Source of the DNA: Leifsonia sp052114085
GTDB taxonomy: Bacteria; Actinomycetota; Actinomycetes; Actinomycetales; Microbacteriaceae
Assembly (NCBI RefSeq): GCF_052114085.1
Contig: NZ_JBFREB010000001.1
Span: 2,790,001 to 2,854,000 of the forward strand
DNA length: 64,000 nucleotides
Direction: 5' to 3'
Part shown: one piece after another, positions 1 through 8,651 of the stretch
Position numbering within the stretch: position 1 is the stretch's first letter
Layout of the letters: every line of letters starts with the position of its first letter
Made by a program: the position numbers and the translations under genes
The notes under the pieces: generated by a model
Databases searched by the model: none
Told to the model about the DNA's origin: nothing
What the model saw: the letters and a program-made list of their open reading frames with translations, nothing else

Positions 1-635
1 ATCAGGTCGAGGTCGAAGGCGTCCTGGTTCTTCTCGCCGAAGCTCACCCAGTTCTCCTCGAACGGCGCCCGGGCCAGCTCGTAGCACCGGAACTTCCAGA
101 TCTTCCATTCGCCGTCCTGGCGCAGGAAGTCGATCGCGTACTTGCACCAAACCCAGTGCGCCCAGACCTTCTTGCCCTGCACCTCGCCCGGGGAGTACAT
201 GAAGTCCGGGCTGTCCTTGGCGACCTCGGGGTCGGTGAGACCCGACTCCGTTCCCGCCATCAGCCAGACGCCCTTGGCGGTCTCGCCGTCCCCGGCCACC
301 TCGATCACCGGGGTGGTGGTGGCGTGCAGGATGAGCTTCCCGACCGGTGACGGTCGGTCGCGGTGGTACCGGGTGACGCTCTCCCAGGTCGTGTACTGGC
401 CGGCGTTCGTGTACCGGGCGCGGATGCCCTCCGTGCCCTCCTTGACCCAGAGCGGGATGATCCGCTCGTCCTGGAAGGCATTGTGCAGGTACATGTAGCG
501 GCTGAACAGGTTCTCGATCTCGCCGTGGTCGGCGGCGCGGCGGGCGAGCCGTTGTGCGGCGGCGACCTCGTCGCGCAGGCGCGCGACCTCGGCAGTGAGT
601 TCCGAGAGGGTTCCCTCGGCGATGGTTTCTGACAT
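1..635 (-). CDS. SnoaL-like / NTF2-fold protein (C-terminus outside window)
   Basis: The reading frame starts at ATG 635 and is still open at base 1, so only about the first 211 residues are seen. After a short N-terminal helix with heptad character (residues about 10–32) the sequence has the cone-fold pattern of SnoaL_4-type proteins, with an 'IENLFSRYMYLHN' helix followed by alternating strands and a 'WKIWKFRCY' strand. Members of this fold include polyketide cyclases, dehydratases and ring-hydroxylating dioxygenase beta subunits, so the fold does not fix the reaction. The gene begins 18 bp after the stop of the sugar isomerase-like gene and is on the same strand. It is therefore probably part of the same catabolic operon and may act on the aglycone. 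A second, shorter SnoaL-like gene sits at 5635–6006 in the same unit. Confidence 0.7.
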   Translation of the reverse strand, partial: MSETIAEGTLSELTAEVARLRDEVAAAQRLARRAADHGEIENLFSRYMYLHNAFQDERIIPLWVKEGTEGIRARYTNAGQYTTWESVTRYHRDRPSPVGKLILHATTTPVIEVAGDGETAKGVWLMAGTESGLTDPEVAKDSPDFMYSPGEVQGKKVWAHWVWCKYAIDFLRQDGEWKIWKFRCYELARAPFEENWVSFGEKNQDAFDLDL

Positions 636-653
636 GTCGTGCTCCTTCGCGGT

Positions 654-1706
654 TCAGGCCGGGACGCCGGCGACGGCGTCTTCGATGGTGCGCCGCATGA
701 GCGCGTGCTGCTTCTTGACGAGGTCGATCGGGTCGGCCTCCCCGAGGTCGGAGAACGCGTGACCCTCCCACTCGCTGGAGAGGTATCCGCGGTATCCACC
801 CTGGACGAACTGACGCACGATGCGCGGGATGTCCATAGCCGGCTCCTGGCCCTCCGCATCGATGTCATAGAACTTCGCGTGCACGTGGAAGATCTGCGGC
901 ATGATGTCGAGCCACTCCTCCGGCGGCACCAGGCCGTGCATGTTGAACGCGAGCCGGGTGAACGGACCGAATCGAGCAGGGTCGACGCCTTCGCCCGTGA
1001 GGTAGTCCTCGAACTTCTGGTTGCGCACGTGCATGGGCGTCGGCTCGTGCCAGATCTCGTCCATGACCGGGAAGTGCTTCTGGTCGAGGCCCATCTTCGC
1101 GAGCTGCGACAGCAGCGTCGGCGACAGGCTGTGCATGGTGGAGGAGAAGTCGGCGGTGAAACCGAGCCGGTCGCTGCCGAGCTCCTCGTACAGCTCGCGG
1201 ATCCCGAGCACCTTGGGATCGTTGGGGCCCTGCGGCGCGTGGATCTCGTAGCCGAGCCGCTGGTCGTACTTCTCGGCGAGCGGCAGGAGGCTGCGCAGCA
1301 GCTCCCGGCCGGCCGAGCGGATGACGACCCGCTTGAACCCGAGCGTATGCGCGGTCTTCAGCTGGCGGGCGAGGAAGTCGTGCTCCTCGTCCGGCGTCAT
1401 GTCGCGGTCTTTGCGGCGGCCCATGTCGAGGTTCGTGCCGACAGCGCTCGGCTCGAGGCCGTACTTCTCGAGCGAGTCGAACCAGAGCTTCTCGAACCCG
1501 GCGTCGACGTCGGGGTACGTGCGCAGGAGCTGGGCGATGTTGAACTCCACGCCCGGCCCGATGCCGTTCTCGGCGACCGCGGCGATGAGGGTCTCCGGCG
1601 TGTAGACCCCGGCCGCGAACTCACTCGTCATCGAGTAGAGGGTGGTGCCCAGTTCGATGCCGGTGCCGGCGATGCCTCCGGCTTCGGCGTTGTCGTTCGC
1701 GGTCAT
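654..1706 (-). CDS. Sugar phosphate isomerase/epimerase-like TIM barrel, C-glycoside deglycosidase alpha-type (350 aa)
   Basis: This is an AP-endonuclease-2/xylose-isomerase-like TIM barrel. The expected divalent-metal ligands are all visible: E154 (YEIHAP), D186 (FTADFSS), H276 (HVHAKF) and E312/E314 (SSEWEG). Start ATG 1706 has an AAGGAG site 6 nt upstream and overlaps the preceding stop by 4 bp (ATGA), so translation is probably coupled. It is clearly the same subgroup as the C-terminal half of the fusion protein at 18454–19941, sharing MG(R/K)(R/K)(K/R)DRDMTPDEE and DFSSTMHS. In known C-deglycosidases such a TIM barrel is the catalytic alpha subunit and pairs with a DUF6379 beta subunit, here encoded two genes upstream. 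It could instead act as an epimerase or as a lyase on a 3-keto sugar. Confidence 0.75.
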   Translation of the reverse strand: MTANDNAEAGGIAGTGIELGTTLYSMTSEFAAGVYTPETLIAAVAENGIGPGVEFNIAQLLRTYPDVDAGFEKLWFDSLEKYGLEPSAVGTNLDMGRRKDRDMTPDEEHDFLARQLKTAHTLGFKRVVIRSAGRELLRSLLPLAEKYDQRLGYEIHAPQGPNDPKVLGIRELYEELGSDRLGFTADFSSTMHSLSPTLLSQLAKMGLDQKHFPVMDEIWHEPTPMHVRNQKFEDYLTGEGVDPARFGPFTRLAFNMHGLVPPEEWLDIMPQIFHVHAKFYDIDAEGQEPAMDIPRIVRQFVQGGYRGYLSSEWEGHAFSDLGEADPIDLVKKQHALMRRTIEDAVAGVPA

Positions 1707-2812
1707 CGGGTCGCTCCTTCGATGCTGGGCAGCCATTCCGACAGCTGGACACGCGCCTCGGCGGCGTCGGTGACCATCCGGCTACCCGCGTTCTGTGCCG
1801 CCGACCGCTGCACGGCCTGCTCGTCGCGGATGATCTCGAACGGCGACTGCCAGTAGTTCCAGTGCCAGCCCTCGTACTCGCTGGAGATCGCGCCGTTGTA
1901 GCCGTTTTCCACGAGCAGCGCGATGAGGTCGCGCACCGGCACGGACGGCTCCTCGTGGGTGTCGTCGATGCCGAAGAACTTGCCGTGCACGTGCTTGATC
2001 CACGGCATGATCTCCAGCCAGTCGTCGACGCGTGCCGGGCCGAACAGGCCGGTGCCGTTGATGGCGAAGTCGATGCCGAGGTCGGGTCGCCCGTTCTGGG
2101 CGGCGAGGCCGATGAAGCGGCCGAAGCGCTGGCCGTGGTCGGCCTGGTCCGCCGGCGGACCGGCCTGGTAGAACTCGTTCCAGAGGTCGACGACCTGCCC
2201 GAGCAGCTCGTCCGTGGCTCCGCGGCGGCGGTAGGCCTCCAGCAGCGACGGCGCAAAGCCGACGGTCGTCGCGCCCCAGTCGGCGGTGAAGCCGAGGAAC
2301 GGCGAGCCGACCTCCTCGAAGCGGTCCCGCAGCGCGAGGATGCGCGGGTGCGACGCGTACTGGTCGGCGTGCACCTCCAGGGCCAGCGTGACGCCGTACT
2401 CCTCGGCGATCGGCGCCAGCGCCGCCATCGAGTCGGGCGTGATCGAGATCTGCACGCGGGCGATCGGGAAGCCGAGCTTCGCGGCCGCCTCGATCTGGCG
2501 GCGCATGTACTCGATCAGCTCGTCCTGGTTCAGCAGCCGGTCGCGATGGATGCCGATGTCGGCGTTGATCGCGAGCGAGGTCGGCACCAGCCCGACCTCG
2601 GCGATGAGGTCGCGGAACCAGCCGGCGTAACCGTCGTCGATGGCGGGGAACCCGCGGAAGCTGGAGAAGCCGATGATCTCCAGCCCCGGGCCGTAACCGT
2701 CGGCGGCCACCTTCCGGATGAGGCCCTCGAGGTCGTACTCGCGGGCGTGGAATGCGCGCGTGAAGCTGTACAGCGTCACGCCCTGGATCGGGGATCCGAG
2801 GTTGCCGGTCAT
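1703..2812 (-). CDS. C-glycoside deglycosidase alpha-subunit-like TIM barrel (369 aa)
   Basis: This second TIM barrel of the operon is more divergent than its downstream neighbour. Metal-site residues are E146 (LALEVHAD), D178 (FTADWG), H276 (HVHGKF) and E312/E314 (SSEYEG). The start is ATG 2812 within ATGA, overlapping the stop of the DUF6379 gene by 4 bp; a longer reading frame upstream of 2812 lies inside that gene and is not used. Immediate coupling to a DUF6379 protein is the gene arrangement of CarB–CarC and DgpB–DgpC, where alpha and beta subunits form the C–C-bond-cleaving complex after the sugar has been oxidised to its 3-keto form. That makes this the best candidate for the catalytic subunit of module A. 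Substrate is unknown; the family also contains O-glycoside-active members. Confidence 0.78.
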   Translation of the reverse strand: MTGNLGSPIQGVTLYSFTRAFHAREYDLEGLIRKVAADGYGPGLEIIGFSSFRGFPAIDDGYAGWFRDLIAEVGLVPTSLAINADIGIHRDRLLNQDELIEYMRRQIEAAAKLGFPIARVQISITPDSMAALAPIAEEYGVTLALEVHADQYASHPRILALRDRFEEVGSPFLGFTADWGATTVGFAPSLLEAYRRRGATDELLGQVVDLWNEFYQAGPPADQADHGQRFGRFIGLAAQNGRPDLGIDFAINGTGLFGPARVDDWLEIMPWIKHVHGKFFGIDDTHEEPSVPVRDLIALLVENGYNGAISSEYEGWHWNYWQSPFEIIRDEQAVQRSAAQNAGSRMVTDAAEARVQLSEWLPSIEGATR

Positions 2813-3207
2813 GCCGTCGCCGCCTTCATGGTCTTGGTGTCGTGCTCCTCGATGTGGAGCACTTCGTTCTCGCCGATCACGATGTACGGGATGTAGAGCG
2901 TGAGTTCCACGGACACCTCGTGCTCGCCGCCGTCCGCGGCGACCGGCACGTCGCCGGAGAGCACTGCGGAGTCGAGCGGGAACCACCACGACTCGGTGTC
3001 GTCCGCCATCTCGGCAAAGGTGCGTTCGCGGCCGTTGAGCTCCCAGCGGAGCGTCTCGGCCGGAGCGGGCACGCCGTCCACGGACAGCGAGGCGCCTGCG
3101 ATGCAGGACGCCGGGAGTGCACGGTACCAGGGGATGCGCACGTCGACCGCGGCACGCGTGCCGCTGGTCGTGAGCGTTCCCTGCTCGATGATGCGATCGG
3201 GGATCAC
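2809..3207 (-). CDS. DUF6379 protein, C-glycoside deglycosidase beta subunit-like (132 aa)
   Basis: This small all-beta protein begins at GTG 3207 behind an AAGGAGG ribosome-binding site. The hallmark segment is 'VRIPWYRALPAS' near residue 23, followed by 'LRWELNGRERTFAEM' and a C-terminal 'LTLYIPYIVIG' strand. The same three landmarks recur in the protein at 20880–21281 and in the N-terminal third of the fusion at 18454–19941. The domain (DUF6379) is the beta subunit of bacterial C-glycoside deglycosidases, where it packs on the TIM-barrel alpha subunit and helps shape the active site. The ATGA overlap with the alpha-like gene implies stoichiometric synthesis. A promoter-like element with a LysR-type dyad lies in the 67-bp gap just upstream. 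Confidence 0.8.
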   Translation of the reverse strand: MIPDRIIEQGTLTTSGTRAAVDVRIPWYRALPASCIAGASLSVDGVPAPAETLRWELNGRERTFAEMADDTESWWFPLDSAVLSGDVPVAADGGEHEVSVELTLYIPYIVIGENEVLHIEEHDTKTMKAATA

Positions 3208-3241
3208 GAGTCCTCCTTGACTACTTTTTCCACGTTTCTAC

Positions 3242-3270
3242 AGACTAATGTCGGTTTGCTACATAAGCAA
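3242..3270 (-). promoter_or_regulatory. Internal promoter with LysR-type dyad ahead of the deglycosidase pair
   Basis: On the minus strand TTGCTT (3270–3265) and TAGTCT (3247–3242) are spaced by 17 nt and resemble -35 and -10 elements. The -35 lies within a dyad, TTGCT-N5-AGCAA (3256–3270), which contains the T-N11-A spacing of LysR-family boxes (T3257/A3269). The plus-strand octamer ACATAAGC (3261–3268) also occurs in the dyad beside the LysR gene (15623–15630). Function is inferred. Confidence 0.45.
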
Positions 3271-3274
3271 GGAT

Positions 3275-4831
3275 TCATTCGGCACCGAGCTCGCTCGCGA
3301 TGCGGCGAGCGCCCTTGACGGCGAGTGCGACCGAGGTCAGCGTCGGATTGCAGGCCGTCGCCGTCGGGATGACGCCGTTGCCCGCGACGAATACCCCGGG
3401 CGCCGCCCACACCTCGCTGTCCGGCCCGCACACGCTCAGGCCGTCGTCGGTCTCCCCCATCCGCACGCTGCCCTGGTAGTGGAGGGAGGCTCCGAGCGGC
3501 ATGGTGAACGGCCTGTCGCCGATCGGGGTCCCCACCGCTTTCGCGAGCTCGACGATCTCGTCCTGTGCGCGCGCGATCACCGCGCGGTCGCGGTCGGTGA
3601 GCGTGTAGTGGATGCGCAGGGCGGGCATCCCGTACCAGTCGCGCTCGTCGTCGCTGAACGCCACCCGGTCGTCCCACTGCAGGTCCTTGGCGCAGAATAG
3701 ACCGAGCCCGACGATCGAGCCCGGGACGACGGGATCGTCGTCGGCGAGCGGGATCGGGGAGGCGTCGAGCTGCATGACCTGGCCGTGGAACGGCACAGCG
3801 TCGGTGTACGGCACCCAGCTCACGCCGCTGCGCTCGCTGATGGCTCCGTCGATCACCTCGTCGGCTCCGACGTCACCGGTGCCGGCCTTCCCCGGGGCGT
3901 CCTTCGCCACGGACTCCGCATCCCGGATGCGCGTGGCGTAGACCACCTGCGTCTGGTCGTTGAGCATGCGGCCGAGGGCGGCGGGGCGTATCCCGCTGGC
4001 CCAGAGCACCTGCGGCGTGCGCAGAGCGTCGGCGGCGACGACCACGAAACGCGCGCGAACCGTGTGCAGCTCGCCCGTACGGCGGTCGCGGACCTCCACG
4101 CCGGCGGCCCGGCCGTCCTCGAGCAGCACCCGGGTGATCAGCGACTCGTCATACAGGGTGAAGTGCTCGTTCGCACGGGTCACATCGCCGAACACCACAT
4201 CGGAACCCGACCAGACCAGGCGCCCGTCGTCGCGCCGGTGCACCGCGAGCGGCATCTTCTGCACCCGCTGGGCGGGCGGTCGGCCCTCGTCCACGGCCTC
4301 GGCGAGCCGCTCGCGCACGAGAGCGGTGAACGGCGCTCCGTCGAACGCGTCGGTGGTGACGCCGAGCAGCCGGTCGCCCTCGTCGAGCAGAGCGTCGAGG
4401 TCGGGGAGGAACGCGATGCGCTCGCTGTCGCCCGGGCGCGGGCACGCTCCGGTCCAGTGGGCGCCCATCCCGCCCACATTGCTGGAGAACGCGACGACGG
4501 GCATGCCGTCTTCGCCCGGCTCCTGAAACCCCTCGTCGAGGAGGTAGGTGCCGGGGCGCCCCCGGCGCTGCCCTGCGGTCACCGCACCCGGAGAGCTCAC
4601 GGTGTCAGCGCCCGCGCCCGGGCCCTCCGAGCGCTCCTGCGCCTCGGCCCGCGTGACGGGGTCCTCGATGTTCTTGACGTGCGCGCCCGGCGGATTGGAC
4701 ACCGTGGGCCCGACCTCGAACAGCGCGATGGTGGCGCCGGGCGCCTCCTCGCTCAGGATGCGTGCATACGTCGCGCCGGCGGGGCCGCTGCCGACAATGG
4801 CGACGTCGACGGATTCCGGATAGCGGCTCAC
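3275..4831 (-). CDS. GMC flavoprotein oxidoreductase of the pyranose-oxidase type, 3-keto-glycoside forming (518 aa)
   Basis: The dinucleotide-binding motif GSGPAGATYA sits at residues 14–23. 'NVGGMGAHWTGACP' carries H125, at the position of the histidine that covalently holds FAD in pyranose 2-oxidase (GGM-STHWT). The C-terminal GMC half has 'LHYQGSVRMG' and 'CNPTLTS', supplying the catalytic His/Asn pair. Such enzymes oxidise a secondary sugar hydroxyl; in C-glycoside pathways the homologous CarA/DgpA oxidises C3 before bond cleavage. The start is GTG 4831, overlapping the upstream stop by 4 bp (GTGA); the open frame upstream of it is antiparallel shadow in the previous gene. With the DUF6379 and TIM-barrel genes downstream this forms module A. 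It is related to, but clearly diverged from, the second oxidase at 21313–22920. Confidence 0.82.
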   Translation of the reverse strand: MSRYPESVDVAIVGSGPAGATYARILSEEAPGATIALFEVGPTVSNPPGAHVKNIEDPVTRAEAQERSEGPGAGADTVSSPGAVTAGQRRGRPGTYLLDEGFQEPGEDGMPVVAFSSNVGGMGAHWTGACPRPGDSERIAFLPDLDALLDEGDRLLGVTTDAFDGAPFTALVRERLAEAVDEGRPPAQRVQKMPLAVHRRDDGRLVWSGSDVVFGDVTRANEHFTLYDESLITRVLLEDGRAAGVEVRDRRTGELHTVRARFVVVAADALRTPQVLWASGIRPAALGRMLNDQTQVVYATRIRDAESVAKDAPGKAGTGDVGADEVIDGAISERSGVSWVPYTDAVPFHGQVMQLDASPIPLADDDPVVPGSIVGLGLFCAKDLQWDDRVAFSDDERDWYGMPALRIHYTLTDRDRAVIARAQDEIVELAKAVGTPIGDRPFTMPLGASLHYQGSVRMGETDDGLSVCGPDSEVWAAPGVFVAGNGVIPTATACNPTLTSVALAVKGARRIASELGAE

Positions 4832-5622
4832 GCGGTCACCGCCAGCTCGCGGATGAGTGCGACGGAGGCCGCCGACTCTTGCGTCGGGTAGTACTCGAGG
4901 CCGATCGGGCCGTCGTAGCCGGAGGATCGGAGGATCCGCAAGCGCTCCGCCCAGTCGAGGTCGCCGGAGCCCGGCTCGCCGCGTCCGGGGGCATCGGCGA
5001 GCTGCACGTAGGCGATCAGGTCGCCCGCGTTGGCCAGCTCCGCCGCCATGTCCTCGCCCTCGACGGCCGAGTGGTAGATGTCGTAGAGCACGCCGAAGTA
5101 CGGGGAGCCCACGCCGCGCGCGACGTAGACCGCCTCGGCGGTGCGGTCGAGGAGTGAGCCCGGGTGGTCGACGCGGATGTTGACCGGCTCCAGGGCGAGC
5201 GTGATCCCCGACCCGTCGATCTGCGCGATCGCCTTCTGGTAGATCTCGATCAGCTTGTCGAGCTGGACCTGGCGCTTCCACCCGCCGAAGCCGGTTCCGC
5301 TGCCGACGACCATGCGCGGGCAACCGAGGTCCTGCGCGATGGCGACGCCCTCGTCGAGCTTGCGGAAGAACTCCGAATGGTCCCACGGCGGGATCATGAA
5401 CTGGGTGCGCGGCTCCGACAGCTGGGCGGTGAGCGACGTGCCGGTCTCCTCCAGAGCGGCCTTGAGCGCGGGGAGGTCCTTCGGCGTCGTCGGTGCATCG
5501 ACGCCGGTCGGACCCCACATCTCCACGGCGTCGAAGCCAGCGGCGGCCGCTGCGCGCACGCGGTCGTGGTAGTCGCCGGCCTCAGTGAAGAGCAGTTCGA
5601 TGTTGGGTGCGAGCTGGTACAT
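4828..5622 (-). CDS. Hydroxypyruvate-isomerase-family TIM barrel (264 aa)
   Basis: This compact xylose-isomerase-like barrel has the Hyi/IolI pattern: 'LAPNIELLFTEAG' at the N-terminus, E in 'LALEPVNIRVDHPG', D in 'VLYDIYHSAVEGED', the 'IAYVQLADAPGRGEPGSG' loop and E in 'IGLEYYP'. Length is normal for Hyi. Start ATG 5622 follows an AGGAGAA site; the gene ends in a GTGA overlap with the oxidase gene. Its position between a glycosidase block and the GMC oxidase suggests that it isomerises or cleaves a keto-sugar released by the pathway, rather than hydroxypyruvate itself. It is a different subfamily from the deglycosidase-type barrels at 654–2812 because it lacks their HxHxKF and SSExEG motifs. 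Confidence 0.75.
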   Translation of the reverse strand: MYQLAPNIELLFTEAGDYHDRVRAAAAAGFDAVEMWGPTGVDAPTTPKDLPALKAALEETGTSLTAQLSEPRTQFMIPPWDHSEFFRKLDEGVAIAQDLGCPRMVVGSGTGFGGWKRQVQLDKLIEIYQKAIAQIDGSGITLALEPVNIRVDHPGSLLDRTAEAVYVARGVGSPYFGVLYDIYHSAVEGEDMAAELANAGDLIAYVQLADAPGRGEPGSGDLDWAERLRILRSSGYDGPIGLEYYPTQESAASVALIRELAVTA

Positions 5623-5634
5623 GGGTTCTCCTGT

Positions 5635-6006
5635 TCAGAACATCGGATGGTCGTGGGCGGCATGCACGGGAACCTGCTGAAGCACATCCCAGTGCTCGAC
5701 GATCCGGCCGTCCTCGAATCGGTAGATGTCCGCGACCGCGGCGTCGGGGACGCCGGGTCGGGAAGCTTTGACGTGCACCATCGCCAGGTCACCGTCGACG
5801 AGGATGCGCTGGATCTCGAACCGCGCATCCGGGCTGCCGTCGAATTTCGGCGTGAGAGCCTCCACAGCGGCGGCGGGGCCGTCGGGGATGTTCGGGTTGT
5901 GCTGCCGGTAGTCGTCGGAGACCAGGAGGGCGAAGGCGGCGGCGACGCGCTTCTGCGTGTAGAAGAGGTCGCAGAAGCGCTCGAATGTCTCGCGGTTGTC
6001 GCTCAT
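5635..6006 (-). CDS. SnoaL-like / NTF2-fold protein (123 aa)
   Basis: This single-domain cone-fold protein has 'DDYRQHNPNIPDGPAA', 'MVHVKASRPG' and 'VADIYRFEDGRIVEHWDVLQ', the usual signature of SnoaL-like 'aldol-condensation-catalysing' predictions. The start ATG 6006 overlaps the upstream glycosidase stop (ATGA) and the next gene begins 12 bp after its stop, so it is embedded in the operon. The histidine/aspartate-rich pocket of this group can handle enolisable ketones. A role on a 3-keto sugar or on the released aglycone is therefore possible, but that is inference from fold and location only. Confidence 0.7.
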   Translation of the reverse strand: MSDNRETFERFCDLFYTQKRVAAAFALLVSDDYRQHNPNIPDGPAAAVEALTPKFDGSPDARFEIQRILVDGDLAMVHVKASRPGVPDAAVADIYRFEDGRIVEHWDVLQQVPVHAAHDHPMF

Positions 6007-8651
6007 GCGCGGTCCTTCGAGGTCTCGGCCGTGCTGGACAGCGGCGTCCGCGCTGCGATGGTGACAGGGCCGAGCAGCCCGCTCGGATCCTGCTGGGCGA
6101 ACGCGGAGAAGAAGTCCGGCTGCGCCTTCGCGAGCGTGTTCGTCACCTCGACCTCCATGGTGTTTCTGCCGGCCAGGACACCCGCCGGCACGTCGAAGAC
6201 ATACGGAGGCGCGATGCGGCTGCCGAGGTCGACCCCGTTGAGGCGCACGCTGGCGAGTTCGAAGACCTGCCCGAGATCGAGGACGTGCTCGGCAGCGTCA
6301 TCCCGGGAGTCGAACGACGCCGTGTACCGCGCCGTGCCGCTGAACCGTGGCAGGAGATCGGGGTCGCTGAGCGGCCGCAGGCCGTCCAGCTCGCCCCATT
6401 CCGAGAACGCGGGCTCGGATGCTGTCGCCGTGGCGACCGTCCAGGTCGACACGAGTTCGACGGCATCGCCGAGCTCAGCGGCCGGCCGGACCGGCAGGCC
6501 CTCCCAGGCCGTCGGCGATCCGACGAGCAGCACGACCGACTCTCCGGGGCCCAGCTCCAGGGAGACCGACGTCGTCCTGCCGTCGACCCTGCCGGGCACC
6601 TCCGTGAGAGTTCCCGTTGCGGCGTCGAAAGCGACGATCTCCCCGGCTCGCGGGAGGGTCGCCGTCGCGCGCACGGTGTCCCTCACCGACTCGTTGACCA
6701 CCATGAACACGTCGGCGTCGCCGGCGTCGCGACGCAGCACGCGCACGGACGCGCACGGCGGGTCGAGGCGCACAGCGCGGTCGCTCATCCCCTGGACGGC
6801 AGGCACCAGTCCCTTCTCGGACACCGGGCGGAACCGCAGCTTCAGCGCGTTCCCGTCGACGCGGGGCCCGGAGACGTCCGGAACGGAACCGACGAAGACC
6901 ACGGGGACACCCGCATCGTCGAGCCGCAGCAGCTCGAGCGCGACGTGGGCGGGCAGGTACGCGCTGCCCGGAACGATCAGCGCGTCGTAGGTCTCGCCGC
7001 CGAGCGTGAGCGTCGAGCCGTCCACCCCGGCGTCCAGGAGTACATCGGCAGGGACGACGTCGGCGTCGAGCTGAGCCTCCATCAGCAGGCCCAGCGGTCG
7101 CTCGAACGGCATCGCATCGCCCAGCCACTCGGCGTCCGCGTGGTAGAGCACCGCGAACGGGGCGACATGCCCGCCGCTCTGGAGCAGGTGGCTGAGCCGG
7201 TTCGTATACGCGCTGAGCAGGTGCTGCAGCGGGTACTGCGGATTGTTGCCGCGTGCGTAGAAGTGCGGAGGGCAGTCCGGGTCGGGGAACGGCGCGGGCG
7301 AGAACGCGTGCGGCACCACGTGCGTGACCCCACGCACCAGGAGGTGATTCGTCAACCAGGTGAACAGCCGCAGACCCGCGTACCAGCCGTAGGCGCCGAT
7401 CGTCTCGCACATCGCCCTGCCCTGCTTCAGCGGGTCGAGGTGCGCGGCGGACGACGCGAGCTTGGCGAGCCCGAAGTGGAAGAATTCGCCGTCGGCGGCC
7501 CCGCCGATGTTGCCGAACGGGCCGCGGGAGAACCCAGGGACCACCTGGCCGCCGATGATGTCGACGCCCGCCATGTCCTGGCCGGCCATCGCCCGGAAGT
7601 AGTGCCCGGCGCCCGGGCCGAGCCTCGCGTGGGATCCGTTGTCCTCGATGACATGGCCGATGTACTCGACGCCGTGCGCACGGCACCAGTCGCCGAGCCG
7701 CCGGCCGAAGTTCTCCGAGTACAGCCGCGAGACCGTGTCCATGAAGGCGTACCGCACCTCGCGTCCGCGCTCGCCGCCCGGCATCCACAGCAGGGGCAGG
7801 AGCGGGACCGCATCCTGTCCGAGCCGCTCGGACAGCCGAGCGGCGACGTCGTCGTTCCACGGCAGCGGCACCGCCTTGCCGAGCCGCGAGTCGAAGTCGA
7901 ACGTGTCCGGGTCGTTGTAGAGCCCGGGCTCGTCGCTGAAGAACCCCGCGATCGTCGCGCCGAACTCGTCCGCGTAGCGCTCGTGGATGCGCTCGTAGAC
8001 CGTGTCGATGAGCAGTTGGGTGGAGGCGGCGTTCAGGTAGTCGATGTGCTGCGCGTGCCGCGCGCTTCCGCCTTCGCCGACCTCCAGGAAGAAGACCCGC
8101 CACCAGCCGTCGGGGATGTCCCAGTGCAGCACCCCGTCGACGATCCGGTCCGTGAGGTCGACGGGGTCGCCGGTGAGCTCGTCCGAGTCCTCGGCCCGCC
8201 GGAAGGCGAGCACCCGAAGCAGTTCCCCGGGCTCCCGCGCCGCATCCGGTCCCCAGAGCGCGCGGCGTTCCACAATGAAGGAGGCACCGCGTGCGGGACC
8301 GACGGCGTCGGTGTGCCGCTCGCTGAGGAAGTGACGGTGCAGTTCCGCGGGCGCAGCCTCCACCGCGCCGCCGGCGTGACCCGTAGGAAAGGTGTCGTCG
8401 TCGAAGAACCACACCGTCATGCCGCGGCGCCGGGCGATCTCGAGCACGGCGTCCACGTCGCGCCACCAGCCGTCCTCGAGGTACTGCGGATGCGGCCGCG
8501 CCTCCAGGATGACCGCGCCGATGCCCGCGTCGGCGATGCGCTCCATCTCCTCGCGCACGACCTCGACCGGGCCCCCCTTCTGCCAGAACAGGGGCATGAT
8601 CGCGTTGGGGACCGTTCCGGCCACGATGTCGCGGAGGCGCTGCAGGGTCAT
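6003..8651 (-). CDS. Large glycoside hydrolase, GH106 (alpha-L-rhamnosidase)-like (882 aa)
   Basis: The start is ATG 8651, in an ATGA overlap with the GH3 gene. The N-terminal catalytic region reads 'NAIMPLFWQKGGPVEVV', 'AGIGAVILEARPHPQYL' and 'GMTVWFFDDDTFPTGHAGG', then 'IAGFFSDEPGLY', which is the layout of large (alpha/beta)8 glycosidases resembling GH106. The C-terminus (from about residue 780) is a beta-sandwich, with 'HVLDLGQVFELASVRLNGVDLG' split by a 'PPYVFDVPAGVLAGRNTMEVEVTN' region, as in GH2/GH106 galactose-binding-like domains. No signal peptide is seen, so it acts on imported oligosaccharides or glycosides. GH106 members remove rhamnose from flavonoid rutinosides and pectin side chains. 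The family call rests on domain layout alone; a GH2-clan relative is the alternative. Confidence 0.6.
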   Translation of the reverse strand: MTLQRLRDIVAGTVPNAIMPLFWQKGGPVEVVREEMERIADAGIGAVILEARPHPQYLEDGWWRDVDAVLEIARRRGMTVWFFDDDTFPTGHAGGAVEAAPAELHRHFLSERHTDAVGPARGASFIVERRALWGPDAAREPGELLRVLAFRRAEDSDELTGDPVDLTDRIVDGVLHWDIPDGWWRVFFLEVGEGGSARHAQHIDYLNAASTQLLIDTVYERIHERYADEFGATIAGFFSDEPGLYNDPDTFDFDSRLGKAVPLPWNDDVAARLSERLGQDAVPLLPLLWMPGGERGREVRYAFMDTVSRLYSENFGRRLGDWCRAHGVEYIGHVIEDNGSHARLGPGAGHYFRAMAGQDMAGVDIIGGQVVPGFSRGPFGNIGGAADGEFFHFGLAKLASSAAHLDPLKQGRAMCETIGAYGWYAGLRLFTWLTNHLLVRGVTHVVPHAFSPAPFPDPDCPPHFYARGNNPQYPLQHLLSAYTNRLSHLLQSGGHVAPFAVLYHADAEWLGDAMPFERPLGLLMEAQLDADVVPADVLLDAGVDGSTLTLGGETYDALIVPGSAYLPAHVALELLRLDDAGVPVVFVGSVPDVSGPRVDGNALKLRFRPVSEKGLVPAVQGMSDRAVRLDPPCASVRVLRRDAGDADVFMVVNESVRDTVRATATLPRAGEIVAFDAATGTLTEVPGRVDGRTTSVSLELGPGESVVLLVGSPTAWEGLPVRPAAELGDAVELVSTWTVATATASEPAFSEWGELDGLRPLSDPDLLPRFSGTARYTASFDSRDDAAEHVLDLGQVFELASVRLNGVDLGSRIAPPYVFDVPAGVLAGRNTMEVEVTNTLAKAQPDFFSAFAQQDPSGLLGPVTIAARTPLSSTAETSKDRA

